DNA of 64,000 nt, taken from positions 486,455 to 550,454 of the forward strand of contig NZ_ML133508.1 of assembly GCF_003934165.1 (NCBI RefSeq), read 5' to 3'. Shown one piece after another: positions 36,778 to 46,451 of this stretch. Both the position numbers and the translations under genes were made by a program. The stretch is from Borborobacter arsenicus. Its GTDB lineage: Bacteria > Pseudomonadota > Alphaproteobacteria > Rhizobiales > Rhizobiaceae. The notes beneath the pieces were generated by a model. It ran no database searches and was not told the DNA's origin. It saw nothing but the letters and a program-made list of their open reading frames with translations. The first letter of the stretch is position 1; each line of letters starts with the position of its first letter.

Positions 36778-36798
36778 GTGTATCCCCTTTCGGCGGTC

Positions 36799-36920
36799 GG
36801 CGCTGCCCCTCATCCCCCTGGCGGGACCTTCTCCCCGTATCACGGGGAGAAGGGGGGTGGCTGCGACGCCGACGCCCCCCTCGCCCCGTTTACGGGGAGA
36901 GGGTAAGGGTGAGGGGCAGC
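36799..36920. repeat. Repeat of the ccttctccccg...agggtaagggtgaggggc family between hisS and hisZ
   Basis: Two hairpins (ttctccccgtatcacggggagaa and gccccgtttacggggaga) lie inside outer arms gcccctcat / gtgaggggc. A shorter relative is at 12741-12782. It fills most of the 171-bp gap, so the his operon is split by a stable RNA structure. Confidence 0.7.
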
Positions 36921-36948
36921 ATCTGACGTCGGCTGCGAGGTGCCGGTC

Positions 36949-38067
36949 ATGACCCCCCGCTACCCCGCCATCGCGCCAGACATCGTCAAGCTCTTCGCCG
37001 CGCGCGGAGCCGATCCGGTCGATGTGGCGATCATCCAGCCGGCCGATCCGTTCCTCGACATGGCCGGCGAGGATTTGCGCCGCCGCATTTTCCTGACCGA
37101 GAGCGAGACCGGCGAGACGCTGTGCCTGCGTCCGGAATTCACCATTCCGGTCTGCCTCGACCATATCCGCACGCAATCGGGCACGCCGCGCCGCTATTCC
37201 TATCTTGGCGAGGTGTTCCGCCAGCGCCGCGAGGGCGGCAACGAGTTTTTCCAGGCCGGCATCGAGGACCTTGGCGACCAGGACACGGCCCGCGCCGATG
37301 CGCGCTCCATCGCCGATGCCCACGCACTGCTGCAACTGGTGTTGCCCGGCACGGAATTGAAGGTCATGCTTGGCGACCAGTCGGTTTTCGAGGCGGTGCT
37401 GGCAGCCCTCGGCCTGCCGCGCGGCTGGCGCATGCGGCTTGCCCGCGCCTTCGGCACGGCGGAGAAGCTTGCAGCCGCACTCGACGATCTGGCGACCCCG
37501 CCGCGCAACGGCGCATTGCCCGAACCGGCCGCCTCGCTGGTGGCTGATGGCGATGCCGAGACGCTGGCGAACCACCTTGCCGAGGGCATGGCGGCAATCG
37601 GGCTTTCCCCTTCGGCTGGCCGCACCCCGGCCGAGATTGCCCGCCGGCTGATCGAAAAGGCCGAATTGCGCAGCGTGCGGCTGTCTGGCGAAGCGCTCGC
37701 GGCGCTGAAGACTTTCTTGGAGATTGATGTTCCGCTTGCCGAAGCGGCCGGCGCGTTGCGCGATTTTGCCGGCGGTGCCGCCTTGTCTCTCGGTGCTGCG
37801 CTTGACGGTTTCGAAGCGCGCATGGATGCCATCGCCGAACATGGCTTGCCGCTCGGCTCCATCCGCTATGACGCCGGCTTCGGCCGTCCGCTCGATTATT
37901 ATACCGGCCTGGTGTTCGAGATATTGGCGGATGACGAGCGGGTGCTCGCCGGTGGCGGGCGCTATGATCGCCTGCTGACCCTGCTTGGCGCCAAAAGTTC
38001 CATTCGCGGTGTCGGTTTCTCGGTCTGGCTCGACCGCATCGAGGGGCTTCGGGAGAGCGGCAAATGA
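36949..38067 (+). CDS. hisZ: ATP phosphoribosyltransferase regulatory subunit
   Basis: ATG 36949 has a GAGG site eight bases upstream (an earlier GTG, 36940, is also in frame). The 372-aa protein is a HisRS paralogue without aminoacylation: it keeps motif 1-2 elements ([35 protein letters not shown]) and [10 protein letters not shown]. It forms a hetero-octamer with short-form HisG and makes it sensitive to histidine. Its stop overlaps the hisG start by four bases (ATGA), so the two are coupled. Confidence 0.94.
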   Translation: MTPRYPAIAPDIVKLFAARGADPVDVAIIQPADPFLDMAGEDLRRRIFLTESETGETLCLRPEFTIPVCLDHIRTQSGTPRRYSYLGEVFRQRREGGNEFFQAGIEDLGDQDTARADARSIADAHALLQLVLPGTELKVMLGDQSVFEAVLAALGLPRGWRMRLARAFGTAEKLAAALDDLATPPRNGALPEPAASLVADGDAETLANHLAEGMAAIGLSPSAGRTPAEIARRLIEKAELRSVRLSGEALAALKTFLEIDVPLAEAAGALRDFAGGAALSLGAALDGFEARMDAIAEHGLPLGSIRYDAGFGRPLDYYTGLVFEILADDERVLAGGGRYDRLLTLLGAKSSIRGVGFSVWLDRIEGLRESGK

Positions 38068-38765
38068 CGATCACGCTCGCCATTCCCTCCAAGGGTCGCC
38101 TGAAAGAGCAGACGCTTGATGTGTTGGCCAAGGCAGGGCTTTCCGTCAGCCTGCCCGATGACGATCGTGCCTATCGTGCCCGTATCGAAACCCTGGCGGA
38201 TGTCGAGGTGGCGTTCCTGTCGGCATCCGAAATCGCCGGAGAGATCGGCAAGGGCGCCGTCGATCTCGGCATCACCGGTGAGGACCTGTTGCGCGAGACT
38301 GTGCCGGATTGGGAGACGAAAGCCGAGATTTCGGCGCGGCTGGGCTTCGGCCATGCCGATGTCGTGGTGGCCGCGCCCGAAATCTGGCTCGATGTCGACA
38401 CCATGGCCGACCTTGACGATGTGGCGGCCGAATTCCGCCAGCGTCACGGCCGCCGCCTGCGCATCGCCACCAAATATTGGCGGCTGACCCAGCAGTTCTT
38501 TTCGCAAAAGCATGGCATCCAGGTCTATCGCATCGTCGAAAGCCTGGGCGCGACCGAAGGCGCTCCGGCGGCGGGCTCGGCCGATGTCATTGTCGACATC
38601 ACCTCGACCGGCTCGACGCTGCGCGCCAACCACCTGAAGATCCTTCAGGATGGCGTCATCCTGCGTTCGCAGGCCTGCCTGGTCACCGCGAAAAAGCCGC
38701 GCGATCCGGTCGATGAAAAGGCGCTGGAGGCGATCGTTACTGCAGTTTCACGCAGTCTGCGGTAG
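38064..38765 (+). CDS. hisG: ATP phosphoribosyltransferase, short form
   Basis: The 233-aa enzyme catalyses the first step of histidine synthesis (ATP plus PRPP). It is the short form without the C-terminal regulatory domain, hence the need for HisZ. Motifs: [31 protein letters not shown] and the PRPP-binding [18 protein letters not shown]. It overlaps the 3' end of the convergent oxyR gene by 18 bp. Confidence 0.96.
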   Translation: MTITLAIPSKGRLKEQTLDVLAKAGLSVSLPDDDRAYRARIETLADVEVAFLSASEIAGEIGKGAVDLGITGEDLLRETVPDWETKAEISARLGFGHADVVVAAPEIWLDVDTMADLDDVAAEFRQRHGRRLRIATKYWRLTQQFFSQKHGIQVYRIVESLGATEGAPAAGSADVIVDITSTGSTLRANHLKILQDGVILRSQACLVTAKKPRDPVDEKALEAIVTAVSRSLR

Positions 38766-39662
38766 CAGCCGGTCGCGCAGGCCGCGCAAGGTCTTGGCGA
38801 GTTCCACGCATTCCTCGTCGCGGATGCTGTGACGCCGCCAGGCAAGGCAGATGCGGCGCGAGGGCATCGGCTCGGTGAAGGGCACGATCTTCAGGTTCCG
38901 CACAGTGCCCGCTGCCTTGGCCGCCATTTCGGGGATGAGCGTGACACCGAGCCCATGCGCCACCATCTGCAGCAGGGTGGTCAGGCTGGTTGCGCCATAG
39001 CTTGCCATCGCCACCGGCTTCACATCCCCACAGACTGCTAGCGCCTGCTCGCGCAGGCAGTGCCCTTCTTCCAGCAGCATCAGGCGTTCCAGCGCCGGGC
39101 TGTCCGGCGCCACCGGTGGTGCGGTAAAGCCCGGATCGTTTTCAGCCACTGCCAGAAAGAACCGGTCCTCGAACAATTCCTCCTCGACCAGCCCCGGATA
39201 GTCGAGCGGCATCGCCGCGACAAACCCATCGATCCGTCCGGCTGCGGTTTCCTCGATCAGCGTATCCGTCACCGCTTCCCGCAACTCCAGCACCAGTGCC
39301 GGAAAGCGGGTTTTCAGTTCCGGCAGCAATAGCGGCAGAAGATAGGGCGCGACGGTGGGAATGATCCCCAGCCGGAATTTCCCTTCCATGGCCGAGCGGC
39401 CGCGCCTTGCCAAAGTTTCCACGTCCCGTATGTCGGACAGGATGTTTTCGATGCGTGGCAGGAGTTCATGTGCCTCCGGCGTCATGGTGACGGATTTTCC
39501 GCCTCGCTCGAACAACAGGCATCCGAGTCGTTCTTCCATCTCCGCCATCTGTGCTGACAGCGCCGGCTGGGTGACGCCGACAAGTTCCGCCGCCCGGCCG
39601 AAATGCAGCGTCTGCGCCAGCGCGTGGAAATACAGCATTTGTCGGACAGTCAAGCGTATCAT
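38748..39662 (-). CDS. oxyR: Hydrogen-peroxide regulator OxyR (LysR family)
   Basis: The 304-aa LysR protein has a wHTH ([20 protein letters not shown], residues 20-39). Its peroxide-sensing cysteines are at the expected spacing: Cys202 in EEGHCLREQ and Cys211 in ALAVCGD, nine residues apart as in E. coli OxyR (199/208). It is divergent from katA with a 143-bp shared region, the classic rhizobial oxyR-katA arrangement, so it should activate katA upon oxidation. Confidence 0.93.
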   Translation of the reverse strand: MIRLTVRQMLYFHALAQTLHFGRAAELVGVTQPALSAQMAEMEERLGCLLFERGGKSVTMTPEAHELLPRIENILSDIRDVETLARRGRSAMEGKFRLGIIPTVAPYLLPLLLPELKTRFPALVLELREAVTDTLIEETAAGRIDGFVAAMPLDYPGLVEEELFEDRFFLAVAENDPGFTAPPVAPDSPALERLMLLEEGHCLREQALAVCGDVKPVAMASYGATSLTTLLQMVAHGLGVTLIPEMAAKAAGTVRNLKIVPFTEPMPSRRICLAWRRHSIRDEECVELAKTLRGLRDRLLPQTA

Positions 39663-39805
39663 CGGAAAAAATTATCAATGTAAGCAGAAAAGGCAATTTG
39701 TTTTTATCGGCAAAATGCCTAGATTAGAACCATTCAAGACTGGGCCGGCTCGGTCTCCAGTGAAGCCCTTCAACATTTCAACCCGTTGATAAGGAGGCGA
39801 AAGCC
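39663..39805. promoter_or_regulatory. oxyR-katA divergent control region
   Basis: AT-rich, with spaced half-site-like words (ttatcaatg, ttttatcgg, gattagaa) that could form OxyR contacts; I cannot place the box with certainty. The katA ribosome site aaggagg (39791-39797) is strong. Confidence 0.45.
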
Positions 39806-41308
39806 ATGACCAAGACGACTTTGACCACCTCCGCCGGAGCCCCCGTTCCGGACAACCAGAATTCCATTACCGCCGGCGAGCGCGGCCCGGTCCTTCTGCA
39901 GGACTACCAGCTCATCGAAAAGCTGGCCCACCAGAACCGTGAGCGCATTCCCGAGCGCGCCGTCCACGCCAAGGGCTGGGGTGCGCATGGCACCCTCAAG
40001 ATCACCGGCGATATTTCGAAATACACCAAGGCAAAGGTTCTCCAGCCGGGTACGGAGACGCCGCTGATCCTGCGCTTCTCCACTGTTGCCGGCGAAATGG
40101 GTGCAGCCGATGCCGAGCGCGACGTGCGCGGCTTTGCCATCAAGTTCTACACCGAGGAAGGCAACTGGGACCTGGTCGGCAACAACACGCCGGTCTTCTT
40201 CGTGCGTGACCCGGTCAAGTTCCCGGACTTCATCCACACCCAGAAGCGCCATCCCAAGACCAATCTGCGTTCCGCCACCGCGATGTGGGACTTCTGGTCG
40301 CTGTCGCCGGAGGCCCTGCATCAGATCACCATCCTGATGTCGGATCGCGGCTTGCCGACCGACGTCCGCCACATCAATGGCTACGGCTCGCACACCTATT
40401 CGCTGTGGAACGACGCCGGCGAGCGCTATTGGGTCAAATTCCACTTCAAGACCATGCAGGGCCACAGGCACTGGACGAATGAGGAAGCCGAGAAGGTCAT
40501 CGGCAAGACCCGCGAGTCGACCCAGGAAGACCTCTACAACGCGCTCGAGCGCGGCGAATTCCCCAAGTGGAAGGTCCAGGTCCAGATCATGCCCGAACTG
40601 GATGCGGAAAAGACGCCCTACAATCCGTTCGACCTCACCAAGGTCTGGCCGCATGCCGACTATCCACCCATCGACATCGGCGTGATGGAGCTCAACCGCA
40701 ATCCGGAGAACTATTTTGCCGAGATCGAGAACGCGGCGTTCTCGCCATCCAACATCGTTCCCGGCATCGGTTTCTCGCCCGACAAGATGCTGCAGGCGCG
40801 CATCTTCTCCTATGCGGACGCCCATCGTCACCGCCTCGGCACGCATTATGAGAGCATTCCGGTCAACCAGCCGAAATGCCCGGTCCATCACTACCATCGC
40901 GACGGACAGATGAACGTCTATGGCGGTATCAAGACCGGCAATCCGGATGCTTACTACGAGCCGAATTCCTTCGGCGGCCCGGTCGAGCAGCCGGCAGCCA
41001 AGGAGCCGCCGCTGCGTATTTCCGGCGATGCCGACCGCTACAATCATCGCATCGGCAATGACGACTACGGCCAGCCGCGTGCCCTGTTCAATCTGTTCGA
41101 CGAGGGCCAGAAGAACCGTCTCTTCTCCAACATCGCGGCTGCCATGGGCGGTATTCCGCAGCATATCGAAGAGCGGCAGCTTGCCCATTTCGACAAGATC
41201 CACCCGGATTACGGCAATGGCGTGCGTCGCGCGCTGAGCGCTGCGGACGGGCGGGAGCGTCGGGCTATCTCGATCACGGAAAACACGCCCCAGGAAGCCG
41301 CCGAGTAA
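39806..41308 (+). CDS. katA: Monofunctional heme catalase (small-subunit type)
   Basis: The 500-aa enzyme dismutates hydrogen peroxide. It has the distal His motif ([12 protein letters not shown], near residue 54), [19 protein letters not shown], the heme-pocket Asn region and the proximal heme-ligand segment [15 protein letters not shown]. Length and absence of a flavodoxin-like C-terminal domain make it a small-subunit clade 3 catalase. It is controlled by divergent OxyR. A terminator follows. Confidence 0.97.
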   Translation: MTKTTLTTSAGAPVPDNQNSITAGERGPVLLQDYQLIEKLAHQNRERIPERAVHAKGWGAHGTLKITGDISKYTKAKVLQPGTETPLILRFSTVAGEMGAADAERDVRGFAIKFYTEEGNWDLVGNNTPVFFVRDPVKFPDFIHTQKRHPKTNLRSATAMWDFWSLSPEALHQITILMSDRGLPTDVRHINGYGSHTYSLWNDAGERYWVKFHFKTMQGHRHWTNEEAEKVIGKTRESTQEDLYNALERGEFPKWKVQVQIMPELDAEKTPYNPFDLTKVWPHADYPPIDIGVMELNRNPENYFAEIENAAFSPSNIVPGIGFSPDKMLQARIFSYADAHRHRLGTHYESIPVNQPKCPVHHYHRDGQMNVYGGIKTGNPDAYYEPNSFGGPVEQPAAKEPPLRISGDADRYNHRIGNDDYGQPRALFNLFDEGQKNRLFSNIAAAMGGIPQHIEERQLAHFDKIHPDYGNGVRRALSAADGRERRAISITENTPQEAAE

Positions 41309-41332
41309 TCACGGTTTCCTCGACGATTGCAG

Positions 41333-41362
41333 GCAGGCGCGGAGCAATCCGCGCCTGCTTTG
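41333..41362 (+). terminator. Terminator of katA
   Basis: 10-bp stem gcaggcgcgg (41333-41342) / ccgcgcctgc (41349-41358) with loop agcaat, then tttgctt. Confidence 0.72.
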
Positions 41363-41457
41363 CTTCGGGCGTCTTCCCCCGACAAAATCGATTTCCGATT
41401 TCCCGCCTTATGGGTTAGGCAGGACTCCTCTCGGGTTGCCGAAATAGGGATCACCAT

Positions 41458-42741
41458 ATGCGACTTGGCGGACGACTGGCTGCGGCCATCGAGATTCTTG
41501 AAGACATCGACAAGCAGCAGCGGCCGGCCGCGGATGCGCTGAAGGACTGGGGTGTCTCGCATCGCTTCGCCGGAGCCGGCGACAGGGCTGCCATCGGCAA
41601 CATCGTCTATGATGGCCTGCGCCGCAAGCGCTCGGCCGGCTGGCTTCTGGGGGATGATACGCCCCGTGCGATCGGCTTCGGTGTGCTCCTGCTGGAATGG
41701 CGCGAGACGGTACAATCGCTCAACGAAGCTCTCGAAGGCGACAAGTTCGCTCCCCCTCCGCTCAATCTGGATGAGTTGCAGGCGATTGCCGCGCGTGATC
41801 CTGAAGCCGCTCCGGACCCTGTCCGCGCCGACTGTGCCGACTGGTGCGCGCCCCTGCTGCAGCGGGCATTCGGGGATGAATGGGTGAACGAGGCTTCCGG
41901 TCTTGCAGAACGGCCGCCATTGGATCTGCGGGTAAACACGCTGAAGGCGGATCGCGCCAAGATGCTGGCCGAATTGGCAGAAACTGGCGCGGTGCCGACA
42001 AGGCTTGCGCCCAATGGTCTGCGTATCGCGCCCGTCGACGGGGCGGGGAGGCATCCGAACGTTCAATCAGACCCGGCATTCCGCCAGGGTTGGTTCGAAG
42101 TTCAGGACGAAGGCTCGCAAGCCGCGGCCGAATTGGTCGGAGCCAGGCCCGGCATGCAGGTGCTGGACTATTGCGCGGGGGCAGGTGGGAAGACCCTGGC
42201 ACTGTCGGCGGCGTTGGAAAATCACGGCCAGATTTTCGCGCATGATTCGGAAAAAGGACGGCTGGCGCCGATCTTCGAGCGCATTCAGCGCTCCGGTAGC
42301 CGCAATATTCAGGTTGCGTCGAAATCGGCCGAATTGGCGGATTTGAGGGGACGGATGGATTGCGTTCTGGTCGATGCGCCTTGCACCGGCAGTGGCACCT
42401 GGCGCCGGCGTCCGGATGCCAAATGGCGGCTCACCCAGCGCCAACTCGATGTCCGCAAGGCCGAACAGGCGGCAATTCTGGAGGCCGCAAGCGCCTATGT
42501 GAAGCCCGGCGGGCATCTGGTCTATGTCACCTGCTCGGTCTTTGACGAGGAGAACCGCGACCAGATCGATGCATTCCTGGCCCGCGAGACTGAATTTGCC
42601 CCGGTGGACCACCATGCACTCTGGGAGGAGCGCTTTCCGGCCGAGAAAGCGCGCATCGACGGGGAGAGGGGAGTTTCGCTGACCCCGGCACGCAGCGGGA
42701 CCGACGGCTTTTTTATCGCAAAGCTGCGCCGCAATTTTTGA
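41458..42741 (+). CDS. RsmB-like RNA (cytosine-5)-methyltransferase
   Basis: The 427-aa protein belongs to the NOL1/NOP2/Sun family. A short helical N-terminal domain is followed by a Rossmann methyltransferase with SAM motif VLDYCAGAGGKTLALSAAL (about residue 235). The two catalytic cysteine motifs are DAPCTGSGTWRRRPD (about 305) and YVTCSVFDEEN (about 355). The likely target is C967 of 16S rRNA, but Rhizobiales have more than one paralogue, so I leave the symbol open. It is probably monocistronic. Confidence 0.88.
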   Translation: MRLGGRLAAAIEILEDIDKQQRPAADALKDWGVSHRFAGAGDRAAIGNIVYDGLRRKRSAGWLLGDDTPRAIGFGVLLLEWRETVQSLNEALEGDKFAPPPLNLDELQAIAARDPEAAPDPVRADCADWCAPLLQRAFGDEWVNEASGLAERPPLDLRVNTLKADRAKMLAELAETGAVPTRLAPNGLRIAPVDGAGRHPNVQSDPAFRQGWFEVQDEGSQAAAELVGARPGMQVLDYCAGAGGKTLALSAALENHGQIFAHDSEKGRLAPIFERIQRSGSRNIQVASKSAELADLRGRMDCVLVDAPCTGSGTWRRRPDAKWRLTQRQLDVRKAEQAAILEAASAYVKPGGHLVYVTCSVFDEENRDQIDAFLARETEFAPVDHHALWEERFPAEKARIDGERGVSLTPARSGTDGFFIAKLRRNF

Positions 42742-42898
42742 TGCCTGGAGCAGGGGGCGTTCTGACGAACGCAATTTGCGCAACGCCAGACGATTCGTTT
42801 GGCTGCAAAATGCTCTAGCAATATTGCGGTGCAATATTGCCAATTGCCCATGAGAGATGACTTTGCGATAAACGACGATCTCAAGACGGACGCGATCA

Positions 42899-43357
42899 AT
42901 GGCAGCCACCATCGTAGCCTCGGCGAATTCAGAAGAGCGGGTACGGGCTTCCTTTGCCCGCCAGCAGGCAATGTCCACTATCGGTGCGACATTGACGGTC
43001 GTTACGCCGGGCACGGTGGAAATCGAGATGCCCTATTCGCAGGCGCTGACCCAGCAGCACGGCTTCCTTCACGCAGGGATCATCTCGACCGCGCTGGATT
43101 CGGCCTGCGGTTATGCCGCCTATTCCTTGATGCCGGAAAATGCAGCCGTGCTCACCATCGAGTTCAAGGTCAATCTGCTGGCGCCCGGCCGCGGCGAGCG
43201 GTTTTTGTTCCGTGGCTCGGTCACCAAACCAGGCCGCACCATCATCGTCGCAGACGGACAGGCCTATGCTTTCGCCGCCGATGGTGAGGCAAAGCTGATC
43301 GCTACAATGACCGGGACGCTGATGACCGTCCTCGGCCGCGGCGATATCGAAGGCTGA
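42899..43357 (+). CDS. PaaI-family hotdog thioesterase
   Basis: The 152-aa protein has the single hotdog fold of the PaaI group: MPYSQALTQQHGFLHAGIIS (about residue 45), then an ALDSACGYAAYS helix and beta strands LTIEFKVNLLAPG. It should hydrolyse acyl-CoA thioesters; the substrate is unknown. The next gene starts two bases after its stop, so it forms an operon with the nucleosidase gene. Confidence 0.87.
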   Translation: MAATIVASANSEERVRASFARQQAMSTIGATLTVVTPGTVEIEMPYSQALTQQHGFLHAGIISTALDSACGYAAYSLMPENAAVLTIEFKVNLLAPGRGERFLFRGSVTKPGRTIIVADGQAYAFAADGEAKLIATMTGTLMTVLGRGDIEG

Positions 43358-43358
43358 A

Positions 43359-44045
43359 ATGCCGACCCGGCAAGTATCGGCAAAATCGGTGCCCGGCCTG
43401 GTGCCCGATACGACGCGTTTCATGGTCGTGGGCGGCAAGAAGCTCTTGTTCGTGATGGCGCTCGAAGCGGAATTCGGACCCCGTCTGCGGGAACTCATCA
43501 CGCCCTTCATGACCGGGGTGGGGCCTGTGGAAGCAGGTGTCATGTTGGGTGCCGAACTCGCCCGGCTGAGGAGCGAGGACAACCTGCCCGATCTCGTCGT
43601 GTCATTGGGGTCGGCGGGCAGCCGCACCTTGCAGCAAGCCGAAATCTATCAGGTTGCGTCCATATCCTACCGCGATATGGACGCTTCCGTGCTTGGGTTT
43701 GAGAAGGGGATCACCCCATTCCTCGATCTCCCGGCCACCATTCCGATAGAATTGCGGATACCCGGCATCGAGGCCGCACGCCTCTCCACTGGGGCTTCGA
43801 TCATTTCAGGCGCCGGCTATGATGCCATCGGCGCCGATATGGTCGATATGGAAACCTTCGCCATTCTGCGCGCCTGCCAAATCTTCGACGTTCCGCTCGT
43901 CGGTCTGCGCGGCATATCGGATGGGGCGTCCAATCTGAATCACATCGACGATTGGACCAGATATCTGGAGATCATCGATGAAAAACTGGCGGCCGCAATC
44001 GGCCTGCTGAGGAAGTCGATCCTTGAAGGTGCCTTGGTCGTCTAA
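43359..44045 (+). CDS. mtnN: 5'-methylthioadenosine/S-adenosylhomocysteine nucleosidase
   Basis: The 228-aa member of the PNP/UDP phosphorylase superfamily has VMALEAEFGPRL (catalytic Glu), MTGVGPVEAGV and the purine-specific GADMVDMETFAILRA with its catalytic Glu, then GISDGASN (catalytic Asp). It removes adenine from MTA and SAH, recycling SAM by-products. Start 43359 is adopted; an internal ATG at 43422 is possible. It is coupled to the PaaI gene and convergent with rnk. Confidence 0.88.
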   Translation: MPTRQVSAKSVPGLVPDTTRFMVVGGKKLLFVMALEAEFGPRLRELITPFMTGVGPVEAGVMLGAELARLRSEDNLPDLVVSLGSAGSRTLQQAEIYQVASISYRDMDASVLGFEKGITPFLDLPATIPIELRIPGIEAARLSTGASIISGAGYDAIGADMVDMETFAILRACQIFDVPLVGLRGISDGASNLNHIDDWTRYLEIIDEKLAAAIGLLRKSILEGALVV

Positions 44046-44105
44046 GGTCTCGGGGGCCTTCCCTTGCAAGGCAGGCGTTCAGGTGATTGCCGGTCGGTCA
44101 GCTAT

Positions 44106-44537
44106 TTATGCCGGCTCGCTGTCGGCAGACCGATAGACCTTGATGACGTTGAGTTCATGCGTGCGCCCGTCGCGCGCGGTCCACTGTATGGATTGTCCCG
44201 GCGCAAGGCCAAGCAGCGCCGTTCCGATCGGCGTGAGGATGGAAACCTTGCCGGCGGAAATGTCGGCATCGCCCGGGAAAACGAGGGTGACCGTCTTTGA
44301 TTCGCCGGTATCCGGCTTGAATTCCACGGTCGAGCCCATCTGCACGATATCGTCGCTCATCGAACTGTCCGGCGTGACCCGTGCGCGGTCGAGTTCGGCA
44401 AAGAGTTCGTCCGCCACTTCGGCGTTGCGCTCCGCAGTCGTGTTGGCCAGCGTCGACAGCCTTGCATGGTCGGTTGCGGAGATCTTGATATTCGGCTTGC
44501 GCCGCGCCTTTGTCTTTTCCTGCATTTGAGCACTCAT
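44106..44537 (-). CDS. rnk: Nucleoside diphosphate kinase regulator (Rnk, GreA/GreB family)
   Basis: The 143-aa protein has a short helical N-terminus (about residues 15-55) and a GreA/GreB C-terminal domain (VSILTPIGTALLGLAPGQSI, about residue 98). The missing long coiled-coil marks Rnk rather than a GreA cleavage factor. It binds RNA polymerase and may affect nucleotide pools. Monocistronic. Confidence 0.88.
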   Translation of the reverse strand: MSAQMQEKTKARRKPNIKISATDHARLSTLANTTAERNAEVADELFAELDRARVTPDSSMSDDIVQMGSTVEFKPDTGESKTVTLVFPGDADISAGKVSILTPIGTALLGLAPGQSIQWTARDGRTHELNVIKVYRSADSEPA

Positions 44538-44918
44538 ATGTGTTGAATCCGGCAGACCTGCGCCGGGCGGCGGCTGCTCTGGTTGAGAAATTGTCCTGGA
44601 ATGCGCCTATGCAGCCGGTAGGGAGCTCATTGCTGCGTAGAATGTCATGTGGTGTTTAACGTACTCTCCCCCGAAGCTCGGGGGCGCATGAAAGCCGAGC
44701 CGGGGGCTACACTCCCGCGATGGGGCAAACCCGAAAAAAACTGCTGCGAATGTCGACCAGGGCGTTCATGCAGGAACTGTCCCTTAGTCGCGTGAGGAAG
44801 TCAAGCATGACGTGAAAACGCCATGCTGGCCAATAAGCCGCCCAATGAGGTCGGTCACCTCACATCTTTGAAGGGGGGACGGCTCTACTCGAACCGTCCC
44901 CTTGGCAGTCAGGACAAT
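44538..44918. other. Intergenic stretch with hairpins, no protein gene seen
   Basis: The region has a stable stem cccccga-agc-tcggggg (44668-44684) and a second GC-rich stem starting near 44694, a pattern that could be an untranslated leader or small RNA. I recognise no known RNA family. The end nearest 44918 contains a possible terminator (gggggacggctctactcgaaccgtcccc, 44874-44901) for the liv operon. Confidence 0.4.
44874..44901 (-). terminator. Hairpin after livF
   Basis: Arms ggggacgg (about 44876-44883) and ccgtcccc (about 44894-44901) form a stem 18 bp past the livF stop on the minus strand. It is followed there by cccttcaaag, with no long T-run. Confidence 0.5.
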
Positions 44919-45683
44919 TCAGACTGCGAGATATTTGTTCCGCAGTTCGACATTGTCGAGCACTTCCTTGGCCGATCCGTCGAAGACGATCTGGCCCATG
45001 TCGAGGATCAGGGCGCGATTGGCAAGTTCCAGCGCTGCCACGGCATTCTGCTCGACGATGATGGTGGTGATGCCGAGGCTTTTGATCTGCTGGACGATGC
45101 GCTCGATCTCCTGCACGATCACCGGTGCAAGCCCTTCATAGGGTTCGTCGAGCAGCAGAAGCTTGATGTCGCGTGCCAGCGCGCGCGCCACGGCAAGCAT
45201 CTGCTGCTCGCCCCCCGAGAGTGTGACACCATCCTGCTTGCGCCTTTCGGCAAGCCGGGGGAAATGTTCGTAGATTTTCTCCAGCGGCCAGCCTTTCGGC
45301 TCGGCGATCTGGGCGAGGACCAGGTTCTCCTCCACCGACAGTCCGGGGATGATGCGGCGATCCTCCTGGACGAGCTGGATGCCTTTCTGCGCCGCCTGGA
45401 AATCGCGCAGCGTGTGGATGGCGCTGCCGCCGAGATAGATTTCGCCTTTTTTCAATTCGGGGTCGGTAGCCCTTGCCAGTGTGCGCAGTGTGGAAGTCTT
45501 GCCGGCGCCGTTGCGGCCGAGGAGGGCGACGATATCGCCTTCATTGACATCGAAGGACACGCCCTGGACGATGTAGCTCTCGCCATAGTAGGCGTGAATG
45601 TCGCGGACGCTGAAATAGCCTGCCCCTGCGGGGGTCACCGCCTGTTCGATGGCTTTGGCATCCGGCATTGTCATCGCGTTCAT
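44919..45683 (-). CDS. livF: Branched-chain-amino-acid-type ABC transporter, ATPase LivF
   Basis: The 254-aa ATPase has Walker A LLGRNGAGKTSTLRTL (about residue 55), signature LSGGEQQMLAVARAL (about 155), Walker B KLLLLDEPYEGLAP and the switch His/Gln region (IIVEQNA). It is the last gene of a five-gene operon and overlaps livG by four bases. The substrate is unknown; the family also transports urea, amides and other small polar molecules. Confidence 0.92.
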   Translation of the reverse strand: MNAMTMPDAKAIEQAVTPAGAGYFSVRDIHAYYGESYIVQGVSFDVNEGDIVALLGRNGAGKTSTLRTLARATDPELKKGEIYLGGSAIHTLRDFQAAQKGIQLVQEDRRIIPGLSVEENLVLAQIAEPKGWPLEKIYEHFPRLAERRKQDGVTLSGGEQQMLAVARALARDIKLLLLDEPYEGLAPVIVQEIERIVQQIKSLGITTIIVEQNAVAALELANRALILDMGQIVFDGSAKEVLDNVELRNKYLAV

Positions 45684-46447
45684 TGGCGCGGCCCTCCCAG
45701 ATAGGCTTCCTGTACTTTCGGATTTCCCTTCACCTCGTCGGGCGTCCCGTCGGCAATGATCTGGCCTTGCGCCAGCACGCTGATGCGATCGGCCAGCGAA
45801 AAGACGACATGCATGTCGTGCTCGATGATGATCTTGGTCATTCCGCGCGCCTTGATCTTGCGCAGAAGGTCGATCGTCGAGTTGGTGTCGTGGCGCGACA
45901 TGCCGGCGGTCGGCTCGTCAAGAAGCAGCAGGCGAGGGCGCTGGATGAGGCCCATGGCGAGTTCCAGCCGGCGCTTGTCGCCGCGCGACAGGCTTGCCGC
46001 GGTCATATCCTTCTGGTCCTTGAGGCCGACATCCTCCAGCCAGTGCTCGGCCTCGTCACGGATGTCGTGCTGGTTGGACACGGTCTGGATGGCATTGAGC
46101 CTGAAGGCACCGTCGCGCTTGGCGAAGGCAGGAACCATGACATTCTGCAGCAGGGTCAAATCCGGGAATATCTCCGGCGTCTGGAAAACGCGGACCACGC
46201 CCATCTGGTTGATCTCGTGCGGCTGCTTGCCGGTGATGACCTCGCCATCGAAGACCACGGCGCCGGTGTCGGGCGGGATGCGGCCGATGCAGACATTGAG
46301 AAGCGTCGACTTGCCGGCACCGTTAGGCCCGATGATGGCATGGGTCGTGCCTTCCATGACCTGGAGATCGACATCGGAGAGGGCCTTGAGGCCCCCGAAG
46401 CTCTTGTGGACGTCGGCGACATGGAGAACGACATTGGACATCGACAT
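45680..46447 (-). CDS. livG: Branched-chain-amino-acid-type ABC transporter, ATPase LivG
   Basis: The ATG at 46447 gives a 255-aa protein. It has Walker A IIGPNGAGKSTLLNV, Walker B LLLLDEPTAGMS, and an unusual signature: LSRGDKRRLELAMGL in place of LSGGEQQR. The start overlaps the livM stop. LivG-type ATPases pair with LivF beneath the LivHM permeases. Confidence 0.92.
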   Translation of the reverse strand: MSMSNVVLHVADVHKSFGGLKALSDVDLQVMEGTTHAIIGPNGAGKSTLLNVCIGRIPPDTGAVVFDGEVITGKQPHEINQMGVVRVFQTPEIFPDLTLLQNVMVPAFAKRDGAFRLNAIQTVSNQHDIRDEAEHWLEDVGLKDQKDMTAASLSRGDKRRLELAMGLIQRPRLLLLDEPTAGMSRHDTNSTIDLLRKIKARGMTKIIIEHDMHVVFSLADRISVLAQGQIIADGTPDEVKGNPKVQEAYLGGPRQ

Positions 46448-46451
46448 GGGC

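Noticed and set aside
35251..37842. Minus-strand 863-codon open frame opposite hisS and hisZ
   Set aside because: It is a GC-skew shadow of two clear genes; its residues are rich in Arg, Ala and Gly without domain signatures.
39770..41203. Minus-strand 477-codon frame opposite katA
   Set aside because: Shadow of the catalase gene; no ribosome site or recognisable domain.
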